From RGIG3528 sp045616485 (lineage in GTDB: Bacteria; Bacillota; Clostridia; Lachnospirales; Lachnospiraceae), in NCBI GenBank assembly GCA_045616485.1, contig JAZLGU010000065.1, positions 1 to 64,000 on the forward strand: a stretch of DNA of 64,000 bases, read 5' to 3'. The notes beneath the pieces were generated by a model that made no database searches, had not been told where the DNA came from, and saw only the letters and a list, made by a program, of their open reading frames with translations. Shown here one piece after another: positions 33,452 to 42,061 of the stretch; the stretch's first letter is position 1, and every line of letters begins with the position of its first letter. Made by a program: the position numbers and the translations under genes.

Positions 33452-34147
33452 TTAATTTTTATTAATGGTTACTTCATAGAATGCATGGCCTTCGTAGACA
33501 ACCTGCTCTACATGGCCATTTTTTGTTTCTTCAGTAAAATCATCCAGACCTCTCTCTACAGAGATAATAAGCTTGGTATAATCACGGCCCTCTTCCATAG
33601 CTTTATAGTACTTTACTGCCTGATCATAAAGAATCTTGGAGAGGACCTCCGGAGGACATACAGTAGAGTCCAAAACCAGATTGTAATTTGTATAATCAAA
33701 ATAGGAAATATCATAGATCTCTTTGTAACGCTTACCCTCTTCAGCTACACGAGCAAGCAAGGCTTCCTTGCACTCTTCGGGAGAAGCATAAGTCTCTACA
33801 TTGCCTCTGGAATCACCCATAATACGGGCAACAGCAGTATCAAGACTAACGGATAGGAAAACACGAAAAGCCTTTCCTACAAAATGCCATGCAAGACGTG
33901 AATCAAAGAAAATATTATCTGCCTGTCTGTCACGTGAAATCTCAGCAGACTTATTATCAATCATTTTGTCATACTTAGGGTCTTCTGACATTCTCTTATT
34001 CATTTCAAGAACGCTGATCCCCATATCCGCAGCTATTTCACGGATAACTTTACCGGTAGAATAAATCTCATAACCATAGTCCTTCTCGAAGACTTTACTA
34101 AGGGTAGACTTACCGCTACCCAAATTACCTGTCATTGTAATATGCAT
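33452..34147 (-). CDS. Cytidylate-kinase-like P-loop protein
   Basis: A 231-residue cytosolic protein with Walker A GNLGSGKST at 7-15 and a nucleoside-monophosphate-kinase body (DSRLAWHFVGKAFRVFLSV, and the lid-like RIMGDSRGN). It resembles the cytidylate-kinase-like family (AAA_18/Cytidylate_kin2) rather than housekeeping Cmk, since the CMP-binding loops are not conserved, so the substrate is uncertain. ATG 34147 follows GAGG. It is 12 bases downstream of the small gene at 34160, so both form one unit that ends at a terminator. Confidence 0.75.
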   Translation of the reverse strand: MHITMTGNLGSGKSTLSKVFEKDYGYEIYSTGKVIREIAADMGISVLEMNKRMSEDPKYDKMIDNKSAEISRDRQADNIFFDSRLAWHFVGKAFRVFLSVSLDTAVARIMGDSRGNVETYASPEECKEALLARVAEEGKRYKEIYDISYFDYTNYNLVLDSTVCPPEVLSKILYDQAVKYYKAMEEGRDYTKLIISVERGLDDFTEETKNGHVEQVVYEGHAFYEVTINKN

Positions 34148-34159
34148 GATACCAACCTC

Positions 34160-34399
34160 TTAATTCTTACCCATTGCTTTTAATGTATCCATCAGCTGCA
34201 AATCGCTTTGCTGCACCTTTATACTGGTCTCCAGCTTCTCTCCGCTGGGATCAGTAATAATAATCTCGACTACCGAGCCCTCTTTTATACCTCTTCTCTG
34301 AACTGCCTGTAAAAAAGCGGGAAACTTCGGATGATTAGCTGTAAAAGTATCCCAGGCCTGCTTGATTTTCATGATGCTTCCTAAATCACCAAGTGCCAT
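34160..34399 (-). CDS. Small conserved-type protein of unknown function
   Basis: A 79-residue soluble protein (MALGDLGSIMKIKQAWDTF...) with a helical N-terminal half and a beta-like C-terminal half (EGSVVEIIITDPSGEKLET). GGAGG lies five bases before ATG 34399; a longer frame to 34429 is less likely. I recognise no domain. Cotranscription with the cytidylate-kinase-like gene is the only functional hint. Confidence 0.75.
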   Translation of the reverse strand: MALGDLGSIMKIKQAWDTFTANHPKFPAFLQAVQRRGIKEGSVVEIIITDPSGEKLETSIKVQQSDLQLMDTLKAMGKN

Positions 34400-34575
34400 G
34401 ATGCCCTCCAAATATATTTCTTTTCTCATGTGTCAGATTGTTACTATGTACAGTAACCTCAGATTTCGATTATTATAGTTGAAAGCGGTCAAAAATTCAA
34501 TAATAAAAAGTGGAAAAAATGTAGTCTCTGTGGTATAGTAAAATCGAGAAAACATTAAGGTTACAGGGTTAAATT

Positions 34576-35190
34576 ATGAGGGCAAACAATATTACACTTA
34601 AAAAAATAATATCGGTCATCCCCTTCTTAGTGATGATTTATATCATTTTCTTTTTTTCAGGACAGGATGGCGAGACATCAGGGGGACTGTCTCATACCAT
34701 TTCCGTGTGGCTGGTAAGTAACTTTAGCAAGTTATTTAATCAGGGTTTAACTTCTTCCGAGTTAGCTGAATTAACTGACTTCTGGGAGTTTTTCATCCGC
34801 AAGGCTGCCCATGTTACAGAGTACGCAGTACTTACTTTTACCATCTTTTTCCCCATCACTCAGATATCCATGACTTATAGAAGAAATCTCGCTACTGAGG
34901 CTTCCATCTTTGCCCTGGCCAAGATCAATAAAAAAAGCAAGTACCATATGGAGTGCACCCCTTCCCTTAATATATGGGAAAGACTCTTCATTACTGTACC
35001 TGCCAGCGTGTTGTGCGCAGCATTAGATGAGCTGCATCAGTATTTTGTACCGGGTAGATGTGGTATTATTACAGATATTGGGATAGACTCCATAGGTGTT
35101 GCCATTACCACTGTGATAATTCTTATTGTTTATATGATCCAGTCCCTTTTACGAGCCAGCTCTATCCACTCGTCCAGAGTAAGAGGCTGA
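34576..35190 (+). CDS. VanZ-like membrane protein
   Basis: A 204-residue protein with four to five membrane segments. The family signature is spread over FFFSGQDGETSGGLSHT (near 26), FIRKAAHVTEYAVL (near 74) and ALDELHQYFVPGRCG (near 150), with the conserved His/Glu/Asp/Gln of the VanZ fold. VanZ of enterococci gives low-level teicoplanin resistance; most family members have no defined role. The region between the second and third block is longer than usual (basic loop MTYRRNLATEASIFALAKINKKSK). Its 3' end overlaps the convergent phosphoesterase gene by 61 bases. Confidence 0.85.
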   Translation: MRANNITLKKIISVIPFLVMIYIIFFFSGQDGETSGGLSHTISVWLVSNFSKLFNQGLTSSELAELTDFWEFFIRKAAHVTEYAVLTFTIFFPITQISMTYRRNLATEASIFALAKINKKSKYHMECTPSLNIWERLFITVPASVLCAALDELHQYFVPGRCGIITDIGIDSIGVAITTVIILIVYMIQSLLRASSIHSSRVRG

Positions 35191-35744
35191 TAATCTGAAT
35201 ACATACAAAAGCAGTTTATCATCTGAATGGGAATATACGCGTCATTCCCTTCATAGTCTTTATGAGTGGAAAGACGCGTTCTTTTTATATACTCTTCTAC
35301 AAGTCTCATATCGTCTGTATCATGCACATGACCATAAAGCATATATGTACGGGCTTTATCCTGCTTATCTTTTGCATATTGTCCATTGTAGCACATGATA
35401 GGATAGTGAGATAGGACCACACGCCTTCTATCATCATAAAGCTCTGCATAATCACGAATCCACCTGAATCGTGAATAATCATACTTCTTATTATCCACCT
35501 GATCGTGATTGCCGGTAATAAGATGCAGGTGACCTTGCAGCCTATCCAATATCTCTGATGTTTGATTGGGAGTACCCAGAGAAAAATCTCCAAGCACTAC
35601 CACATCATCATTTTTCCTGACTTTTTTATTCCACTGACTCACCATGTAGTCATGCATTTCCTCAATACTGCCGAATCCTCTTTTATCAAATTTTTGCAGC
35701 ATTGCCTCATGCCAAAAATGGGTGTCAGCTATGTAATATCGCAT
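35130..35744 (-). CDS. Calcineurin-like metallophosphoesterase
   Basis: A 204-residue cytosolic hydrolase with the dimetal motifs in order: DTHFWH (residue 7), VLGDFSLG (near 49), GNHD (near 76), LSHYPI (near 112) and YGHVHD (near 138). This short form resembles phage and bacterial phosphatases of unknown substrate (often annotated YfcE-like or hydrolase). ATG 35744 is preceded by a weak site. The gene ends inside the 3' part of the convergent VanZ-like gene, an unusual 61-base coding overlap. Confidence 0.88.
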   Translation of the reverse strand: MRYYIADTHFWHEAMLQKFDKRGFGSIEEMHDYMVSQWNKKVRKNDDVVVLGDFSLGTPNQTSEILDRLQGHLHLITGNHDQVDNKKYDYSRFRWIRDYAELYDDRRRVVLSHYPIMCYNGQYAKDKQDKARTYMLYGHVHDTDDMRLVEEYIKRTRLSTHKDYEGNDAYIPIQMINCFCMYSDYQPLTLDEWIELARKRDWII

Positions 35745-35775
35745 ATTTCACCATTTATTTAATCTTGTTTTAATT

Positions 35776-37179
35776 TTAGTAGCTATCACTGTGTTTCAAG
35801 AGAACTGCTACTGTTTTAAACATAATCTGAATGTCTAATAACAGACTCCAGTTATCAATATACTCTGTGTCCAGTCGTACTATTTCTTCGAAATCCTCAA
35901 TAGCACTTCTTCCATTTACCTGCCACATGCCTGTGATACCAGGTCTGATGGAAATACGTCTCCAATGATTTCTGCCATACTTGGCTACCTCATCAACGGT
36001 CGGCGGTCTGGTACCTACCAGACTCATGTCGCCAATAAAAACATTGAAAAATTGCGGGAATTCATCTAATGAAAGCTTACGGATGACCTTACCGACCTTG
36101 GTGATACGTGGATCATCCTTCATCTTAAACATTACACCGCCCTTAATCTCATTCTGAGCCATAAGCTCAGCTTTTCTCGCCTCTGCATCTACATACATAC
36201 TACGGAACTTAAGACATTTGAAATGACGTCCATTCTGTCCTACTCTGGTCTGCTTGAAAAGAATAGGTCCCGGAGAGGATAACTTAACGGCAATCGCTGT
36301 AGCCAGCATAATAGGTGAAGTAAGAATAATAGCAAGACCTGATGCCAGAACGTCTACAACTCTTTTTATAGCCTGATCTGTAACATTAAAGGATATGCTA
36401 TGGTATGTAATAACAGGGTATGTACCCATGGAAGAAACATAGCTGCTGGAAGAACCTCCATCGTAGAGATCCACTATAAGCTTTACTGTCACGCCCATAT
36501 CAACACACATATCGATATAAGCCTGAGAAACATCAATATCCTCACCATGGCGCTGCATAATATATACCTGATCTATATGGTGATCACGGATAATATCCTC
36601 CAGCTGCTCCAGCCAACCGATATACTGCTTGGAATTCTCTTTAAATCTATGCTCAGATACAGATACATAGCCAATGATATCCATCCAAAGATTGGTCTTA
36701 TGCAGATATCCTCTAAACTTATCAAATCTCTCAGCCTTACCTACCAGAACGACACGAGGCGCTCTTTTTTTATAATAGCTCTTGTTCAAAGGCTTGTACC
36801 ATATAGGCTGAGTAAACATAATCACTGCTACTGTTGCAAGATATCCCAGAACATACTTGCGATCCTCTCCAGGAATATCTGTAGCAAAGAAGAGCAAAAG
36901 TAAGGCATTTAACAGGGCAATCAGGTAGGATTCGAAAATCTTCTTGAAATATCTGTCCCTGTAAAAAAACATGGTGACATTATATATATATGTAGCTTTA
37001 AGTACGAACATGAAGATAAAAGTAAAAGCTGCACCTATAGCAAACATTGGCATAAGGCTCTCAGCGTCACCAAAGATAGAACAAAGAATCATAAATGCTG
37101 CCAATGAGCCCACATTAATTAATAAATCAATATTAATCTGATGTAGATCCGTATTGGCGTTTTTGTTAGAATGGTTCAT
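35776..37179 (-). CDS. Polyprenyl-phosphate sugar phosphotransferase (WcaJ/WbaP type)
   Basis: A 467-residue membrane enzyme that starts a polysaccharide repeat unit by moving sugar-1-phosphate from a nucleotide sugar to undecaprenyl phosphate. Four N-terminal membrane segments (about 18-125), a CoA-binding-like middle domain (150-265), a fifth re-entrant hydrophobic segment (about 277-300), then the catalytic bacterial sugar transferase domain: SPGPILFKQTRVGQNG, LKFRSMYVDAE, KLSLDEFPQFFNV, GTRPPTVDEVAKYG and RPGITGMWQV. It is the likely first enzyme for the polysaccharide made by the 45.8-64 kb genes. It is transcribed alone with RBS AGGGAG. Confidence 0.94.
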   Translation of the reverse strand: MNHSNKNANTDLHQINIDLLINVGSLAAFMILCSIFGDAESLMPMFAIGAAFTFIFMFVLKATYIYNVTMFFYRDRYFKKIFESYLIALLNALLLLFFATDIPGEDRKYVLGYLATVAVIMFTQPIWYKPLNKSYYKKRAPRVVLVGKAERFDKFRGYLHKTNLWMDIIGYVSVSEHRFKENSKQYIGWLEQLEDIIRDHHIDQVYIMQRHGEDIDVSQAYIDMCVDMGVTVKLIVDLYDGGSSSSYVSSMGTYPVITYHSISFNVTDQAIKRVVDVLASGLAIILTSPIMLATAIAVKLSSPGPILFKQTRVGQNGRHFKCLKFRSMYVDAEARKAELMAQNEIKGGVMFKMKDDPRITKVGKVIRKLSLDEFPQFFNVFIGDMSLVGTRPPTVDEVAKYGRNHWRRISIRPGITGMWQVNGRSAIEDFEEIVRLDTEYIDNWSLLLDIQIMFKTVAVLLKHSDSY

Positions 37180-37408
37180 TTTATATACTCCCTTAATATA
37201 AAATAAATATGCGTAATTCCCTTATAATCAAAAAACGAAAAATTTTCACCTATGGAAATAATATCATTATAAATCAAAAAAGTAAACGTATTTGTAACAA
37301 TTAATCAAAAAATTAGATTGTAGCGAAAGCCAATTTTTAATAATTTATACTTTTTTAATATTTAGTGTGATAAACTATATGTATATATCTTTTCCAGGGG
37401 GAAATTGC

Positions 37409-38101
37409 ATGGCTACATTACTATTCATTGATGACGACAGAGAAGTCCTTGTTTCCAACAAAAAATATTTTTCAGAAAAGGGCTTTAACATCTTTGTTGC
37501 CTCCAACCCTTTTGACGGCATTAATTTCGCAAAAAAAGTGCATCCGGACTGTATTCTTCTGGATGTAATGATGCCTGAAATGAATGGTATTGAAGTATGT
37601 AATGAAATCAGAACCTTTTCATCTGTGCCTATTATCTTTGTAACCGGCAAAGGCGATGAAGAGGATAAGATTGAGGGGCTTATCAGTGGTGCTGATGACT
37701 ATATAGTAAAGCCTTATTCCCTAAGAGAATTAGAGGCCCGTATCAATGTTCATATCAAGCGCACAAAGCAGATGAAAGCAACAATACAGGCCAATAAAAA
37801 TGTTCTGATATTCAAAGATTTAAAAATAGATAAGCTGGAGCATAAAGCCTATTATAAGGACGAAGATCTGTGCCTGGCCAACAAAGAGTACATGGTGCTT
37901 TTGCATCTGGCCAGCCACCCCAATGAAGAGGTATCCTTCGCCGATTTAGGTCAGGCTTTGTTTGGTATTGCCGATGATAGCGACCGCAGATCCGTCATGG
38001 TAAATGTATCCAGACTTCGTAAAAAAATGGCCATCGATAAGTCTTTGGAAGACATGATAGAGACAGTATGGTCAAAGGGATATAAATTTATTACAAAATA
38101 A
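37409..38101 (+). CDS. OmpR/PhoB-type response regulator
   Basis: A 230-residue regulator: receiver domain with acidic pocket DDD, phosphorylation Asp in CILLDVMMPEMNG near 53 and Lys in DYIVKPYS near 103; C-terminal winged helix (residues 130-230, EYMVLLHLASHP, SVMVNVSRLRKKM). ATG 37409 follows GGGGG; the upstream open frame is not supported. The most likely kinase partner is the soluble histidine kinase at 39172, separated by the reverse-oriented HprK-like gene, whose stop lies 11 bases inside this gene. Confidence 0.92.
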   Translation: MATLLFIDDDREVLVSNKKYFSEKGFNIFVASNPFDGINFAKKVHPDCILLDVMMPEMNGIEVCNEIRTFSSVPIIFVTGKGDEEDKIEGLISGADDYIVKPYSLRELEARINVHIKRTKQMKATIQANKNVLIFKDLKIDKLEHKAYYKDEDLCLANKEYMVLLHLASHPNEEVSFADLGQALFGIADDSDRRSVMVNVSRLRKKMAIDKSLEDMIETVWSKGYKFITK

Positions 38102-38990
38102 CCCTGTCTATGACTTCCATAATCTCCTTTTTTGTATCTCTGGCACCGGGGCGATGGAGCTCATACATCTCCGGCACTCCTGCAGATATCTTTAAGCACT
38201 GGGCGCCCAGTTCAGGTGAATATGCCTGCGGTCTGGTCATAAGTCTTGCAAGGAACATGGAAGAAATCGTATGGTGAAGCCTGTCTATACCTGAAATTGG
38301 CTTTATCTCTACTTCGTCTCCTTCGCTACGGTAAAGCATAAGCATGCATCTGAGCTTTACGGGCTCAGCGGAAAAATCGCCTCTGTATGGCACCAGAAAT
38401 TTATCCTTTTCCTCATTGATATAAATAAGCTCATTAAGATCATATCCATTATCCAAAGCTGCATCTCTGCAAAGCTTTTGATAAGGGAAAGCCGGACAGG
38501 CATACACGCCATCTTCACGTATTTCCACCATGGCCAGGTCATCAGCCATAAGACGATAGCCTTTTTCAAGAAAATGGGCTGTAGTAGTCGACTTACCTGC
38601 ACCACTGGCACCGCTTATAATGACAGCACCGCGCTCGTCTGCTACGCAGGAGCAATGGATACCTACCACGCCTCTCTGATAAAAGAGGATACTGATGCCC
38701 CATCCCGTAAGATATGCATTAACCGATCCTGTATTTTCAGGAGTTTTGATTTCGTAAAGAATGGTATCACCATTACTGATGTACATATACATGGTATAAT
38801 TACCAAAATGTGCTTCAGGTGCTTTTATTTCTGCAAAACACTGCACTTCTCTTCGGGTAGTGTCTGGTACTCTACCCTCTTTTATTGTAATTTCCTGCGG
38901 CATTGCTTTTTCTTCCTCTGTCTGAGGTAAAAGCTGACGCAGCTCCCAATCTGACTGTATTCTTTTCCCATAAAATTTGTAATAATACAT
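38091..38990 (-). CDS. HprK-like serine/threonine kinase (lasso-tailoring type)
   Basis: A 299-residue P-loop kinase. Only the C-terminal half resembles HPr kinase: Walker A GASGAGKST at 127-135, then GYRLMADDLAMVEI with the Asp pair near 150. The N-terminal 90 residues are not the HprK N-domain and the HprK C-terminal helices are reduced. Such short HprK relatives accompany PqqD-like, asparagine-synthase-like and nucleotidyltransferase genes, both in kinase-tailored lasso-peptide clusters (paeninodin type), where they phosphorylate the precursor's C-terminal Ser, and in some exopolysaccharide clusters. All these partners occur in this window. Carbon-catabolite HprK is therefore unlikely. It is divergent from the histidine kinase. 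Confidence 0.85.
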   Translation of the reverse strand: MYYYKFYGKRIQSDWELRQLLPQTEEEKAMPQEITIKEGRVPDTTRREVQCFAEIKAPEAHFGNYTMYMYISNGDTILYEIKTPENTGSVNAYLTGWGISILFYQRGVVGIHCSCVADERGAVIISGASGAGKSTTTAHFLEKGYRLMADDLAMVEIREDGVYACPAFPYQKLCRDAALDNGYDLNELIYINEEKDKFLVPYRGDFSAEPVKLRCMLMLYRSEGDEVEIKPISGIDRLHHTISSMFLARLMTRPQAYSPELGAQCLKISAGVPEMYELHRPGARDTKKEIMEVIDRVIL

Positions 38991-39046
38991 CTTCTCTCTC
39001 TTTTCTGCTCTTTAAAAAAGAACCTGAATCCAAGTTAATTAATTTT

Positions 39047-39075
39047 AGTATATCTTGTTTTTTCTGAAAAAACAA
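39047..39075 (-). promoter_or_regulatory. Promoter of the HprK-like gene with an overlapping palindrome
   Basis: Minus strand: -35 TTGTTT (39075-39070), 17-base spacer, -10 TATACT (39052-39047). A 10-3-10 palindrome (39054-39076, CTTGTTTTTT-CTG-AAAAAACAAG) covers the -35 and spacer, so a repressor or the response regulator could act here. Confidence 0.6.
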
Positions 39076-39105
39076 GTGGAGTTCCTGTATTCTTGCTAAT
39101 ACTCC

Positions 39106-39134
39106 TAGACTGGAATCAGAGAGAAGGTTATAAT
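39106..39134 (+). promoter_or_regulatory. Promoter of the histidine kinase/asparagine-synthase-like/HerA operon
   Basis: Plus strand: -35 TAGACT (39106-39111), 17-base spacer, -10 TATAAT (39129-39134), about 30 bases between -10 and ATG 39172. Confidence 0.7.
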
Positions 39135-39171
39135 ATTTGCAGTAGTTTAAATACATTTACAGAGGTCTTTT

Positions 39172-39999
39172 ATGAACACAAATGAAAAACCCACATTCAA
39201 CGCTCCGGACATTGAATCCGAACAGGTCAATGAGTTATCCATTAAGCTTTTTCAGGCAAAAGAAGAGCTGGCCCGGGCCAATGAGCAGCTTAAATACATA
39301 CAAAAACAGCGCGAGGAGATGCTGTCCAATATCTCCCACGATTTACGCGCCCCTCTTACAGCCATACGCAGCGCTCTTGATGCCATGCTTGAAAGCAAGA
39401 ATCTGACTCCCGAAGAGACCCGGGAATTCCTTGGAACTATTGACCGCAGGGCCAGGACCCTTGAAGATATGGTAAATGATATGTATTACCTCTTTTGCGT
39501 AGAAGACACAGGAAAAAAGCTGGATTTCACCGAGATTGATGCCCTTCCTTTTTTCGAGGAATATTTCTTTGATGCCACTACTGACGCCCGCTATGACGAC
39601 CGTGATATGCAGCTGGATATCCCTGAGGATTTGGAAGCAGTTATAAATATTGATGTCCAAAAAATCATTCGAGTTATGGACAACCTTTTTACCAATGCCG
39701 CCAAGTATTCTGAGTCCGGTGATTTTATCAGACTCTCCGTACATAAAGACTCGGCATCTGATTCACTCACAATAGAAGTAGCTGACAGTGGTATCGGCAT
39801 TCCTCCTGAGGCTTTACCCAATGTATTTAACAGGACATATACCGTATCCTCTGCCCGTACACCCAATGGAAAGACCGGCTCAGGGCTGGGTCTTTCCATT
39901 GCAAAAGCCGTAGTTGAGCGCCACGGTGGTTCCATATTCGTGAACAGCGCCCTGGGCGTCGGCAGCACCTTCATTATTAAGCTTCCCATTGTGAAGTAA
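39172..39999 (+). CDS. Soluble sensor histidine kinase without membrane segments
   Basis: A 275-residue kinase with an N-terminal coiled coil (about 15-50), HisKA box MLSNISHDLRAPLTAIRS with phospho-acceptor His near 61, and a HATPase_c domain (N-box MDNLFTNAAKYS, G1 DSGIGIP, G2 GSGLGLSIA). No sensor or membrane segment, so the input must come from a partner protein or through the coiled coil. It is the presumed partner of the OmpR-type regulator at 37409 and is cotranscribed with the asparagine-synthase-like and HerA-like genes. This suggests that it controls or is controlled by this surface-modification locus. Confidence 0.88.
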   Translation: MNTNEKPTFNAPDIESEQVNELSIKLFQAKEELARANEQLKYIQKQREEMLSNISHDLRAPLTAIRSALDAMLESKNLTPEETREFLGTIDRRARTLEDMVNDMYYLFCVEDTGKKLDFTEIDALPFFEEYFFDATTDARYDDRDMQLDIPEDLEAVINIDVQKIIRVMDNLFTNAAKYSESGDFIRLSVHKDSASDSLTIEVADSGIGIPPEALPNVFNRTYTVSSARTPNGKTGSGLGLSIAKAVVERHGGSIFVNSALGVGSTFIIKLPIVK

Positions 40000-40031
40000 A
40001 GACCAGTAATAGACATCATCAGGAGAATAAT

Positions 40032-42041
40032 ATGTCAGCAATTTATGGTAGAGTAGGAAGAACAAAAGCCCCCGACTTTTCGGAGTTTTTTGAAAATGAT
40101 TATAAAAAGAAATGCCTCATAGATGTATATTCCCACCTGGAACAGGAAGGCAGGCTCTATGTCTCCTTCGGTGAATGTCTTCAGCATATTACGGAGGAAA
40201 GTTTAAAAGAAAAGCTTCCCATTGCCGGTAATGATTTACTTTTAACTGCAGATCTCATACTGGACAACAGGGAATATATAGCAGAAAGATTGGCTCCTTC
40301 CTCATCAGAAGAAAGGGAGCAGCTACTTACCGAGCCCGATGGCAGCCTCTTATACAAATTACTGGAAAAGGACTCAAAAGATGCCGCAAAGCACCTGCTG
40401 GGATTATTTTCCTATGCTGTTTTTGACGAAAAGAAACAAAGCCTTACATTAACTGCAGACCAAGTAGCTTCACGTTGCCTGTATTACTATTACGATAAGG
40501 ATCAGGTAGTCTTTTCCACCATACTGGCCCCTCTGGTAAAATGGTGCCCCGACACTGATTTTTCCCTGGAATATCTTAAGGATTACCTGGGCGCTCCAGG
40601 ACTTATGCCCAACATTTTGTCCGATATAAGTCCATTCAAAAACATATATATGCTGAATCCCGGCAGTCAGGTCACATTCACCTTTTCAGCCTCAGACATC
40701 CTGCGACAGGAAGAATTTTACATCGACTGGACCAGTGGGCGAGGCATAACAGATGGTGCCATTGGCGGCTTTACTTTGCGTAATAATCCTTCTGATTATC
40801 TGAAGGACTTTAGAAAAATATACACAGAATGCGTTAAGTCGGCCTGTCGCACGAAAGATAACGTGGCCATAAGCCTTTCTTCAGGATTCGACTCTTCCAG
40901 TGTAGGTGTGTTGGCAGCCCTTACTTTACAGGCTCAGGCTAAAAATCTCTACACCTTCACTTACGTCCCATATGAAAAGCCTGCAAAAGACTTTAACGCC
41001 AACAATATCCACGACGAAACAATACCGGTAAAGGAAATCGGAGCCATGTACCCCAATATGGTGCAGACCTTCCTGAATAATAACGGAAAAAACTGCGTGG
41101 AAGACTTGCAGGATATTACTAACACCCTGGAAATACCTATAAAAGCTGTAGCCAACATGCCCAGTCTTTTCGAAGTATTTAAAAAAGCCGGAGAAAATAA
41201 CTGTCGCATACTGCTTACAGGTCAGACAGGCAACGCCTCTGTTTCCTGCGGCTACATAGACCATATACTTTTCGACCTCTACCTGAATCACCATTACATA
41301 CGGCTCATAAAATATCTTTTCAGCTTTTCAAAAGATGTAGGGGAAAGCCGAAAGAAGGCCCTTTTGGGAGTTTTCCGTATGTGCCGATGGGAAAAGAAAA
41401 TGCTTAAAAAGTCTAAAAATGCAAAGGCCTATTACCCCGCCCTATCCCAGAGACTATACCCTTGGATTAACAGCGAGATGCTTATGGATCTGGATCTTAC
41501 CAGTCGCTTTAAAAAAGCCGGAAGCAGCTTTAGCCAGGTAAGCCTGCGCCATCATGAAGCAGCAAAGGACTTCCTTACCAGCCGTTCCTGCCATTCTTAC
41601 CTGGGTGCCTATGAGACAAAAGCCGGTCTTAAAAATGGCGTCATTCTGCGAGATCCTACCAGGGATCCAAGAATAATATGGTTTTGCTACAACCTCCCGT
41701 ACCATCTTTTTGCATATCAGGGTAAGACCAGATGGCTAATAAGAGAAGGTCTTAAAGATCTTTTACCTAAAAGCATCACAGCCAATCAGATTCGCTACGG
41801 TGTACAGAATTCAGATTGCGGCAAGCGTCTTCTTAGGGACGAAAAGGCAGTCAATCAGCTGATGAAGGAAAAAGCAGACAGGGCTAAATTACTGGTTAAC
41901 AAGAGCATTTTTTCCCTGATCCATCCGGAACTTTTACCGGAGCTTAAGGATCAATACTACCACGGGGAGCTGCCACAGCTTGCTGAAGTTCAGCTATTAA
42001 CCGCCTTTGGCTTTTTAGCCTTTTTAAATATAGAATTATAA
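40032..42041 (+). CDS. Asparagine-synthase-like amide ligase (lasso cyclase C-like)
   Basis: A 669-residue protein of the AsnB fold. The N-terminal region (1-230) is a glutaminase-like domain, but the nucleophile Cys2 is replaced: it starts MSAIYGRVG, so ammonia release from glutamine is lost, as in beta-lactam synthetases and lasso cyclases. The synthetase part has PP-loop SSGFDSSS at 283-290, so it should adenylate a carboxylate and form an amide with a substrate amine. The C-terminal half diverges from true AsnB. The cell already has asnA (2.4 kb). Together with the PqqD-like, B2-like, ABC, kinase and nucleotidyltransferase genes here, a macrocyclase or EPS amidation role is plausible. Second gene of the kinase operon, 32 bases after it. 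Confidence 0.85.
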   Translation: MSAIYGRVGRTKAPDFSEFFENDYKKKCLIDVYSHLEQEGRLYVSFGECLQHITEESLKEKLPIAGNDLLLTADLILDNREYIAERLAPSSSEEREQLLTEPDGSLLYKLLEKDSKDAAKHLLGLFSYAVFDEKKQSLTLTADQVASRCLYYYYDKDQVVFSTILAPLVKWCPDTDFSLEYLKDYLGAPGLMPNILSDISPFKNIYMLNPGSQVTFTFSASDILRQEEFYIDWTSGRGITDGAIGGFTLRNNPSDYLKDFRKIYTECVKSACRTKDNVAISLSSGFDSSSVGVLAALTLQAQAKNLYTFTYVPYEKPAKDFNANNIHDETIPVKEIGAMYPNMVQTFLNNNGKNCVEDLQDITNTLEIPIKAVANMPSLFEVFKKAGENNCRILLTGQTGNASVSCGYIDHILFDLYLNHHYIRLIKYLFSFSKDVGESRKKALLGVFRMCRWEKKMLKKSKNAKAYYPALSQRLYPWINSEMLMDLDLTSRFKKAGSSFSQVSLRHHEAAKDFLTSRSCHSYLGAYETKAGLKNGVILRDPTRDPRIIWFCYNLPYHLFAYQGKTRWLIREGLKDLLPKSITANQIRYGVQNSDCGKRLLRDEKAVNQLMKEKADRAKLLVNKSIFSLIHPELLPELKDQYYHGELPQLAEVQLLTAFGFLAFLNIEL

Positions 42042-42061
42042 GAATAACAGGAGTATGAAAA

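Noticed and set aside
38091..38990. Carbon-catabolite HPr kinase/phosphorylase
   Set aside because: The HprK N-terminal domain is missing and the neighbours are PqqD-like, cyclase-like and nucleotidyltransferase genes, not sugar-metabolism regulators.
38872..39156. 94-residue minus-strand ORF spanning the HprK-like promoter, considered as a RiPP precursor
   Set aside because: It overlaps the 5' end of the HprK-like gene in another frame, runs through its promoter, has no ribosome site and no leader/core pattern.
39591..40019. 142-residue minus-strand ORF opposite the histidine kinase
   Set aside because: It is antisense to conserved kinase motifs and has no promoter or ribosome site of its own.
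40032..42041. Ordinary glutamine-dependent asparagine synthetase
   Set aside because: The required Cys2 nucleophile is absent (MSAI), the C-terminal half diverges, and asnA already provides asparagine.
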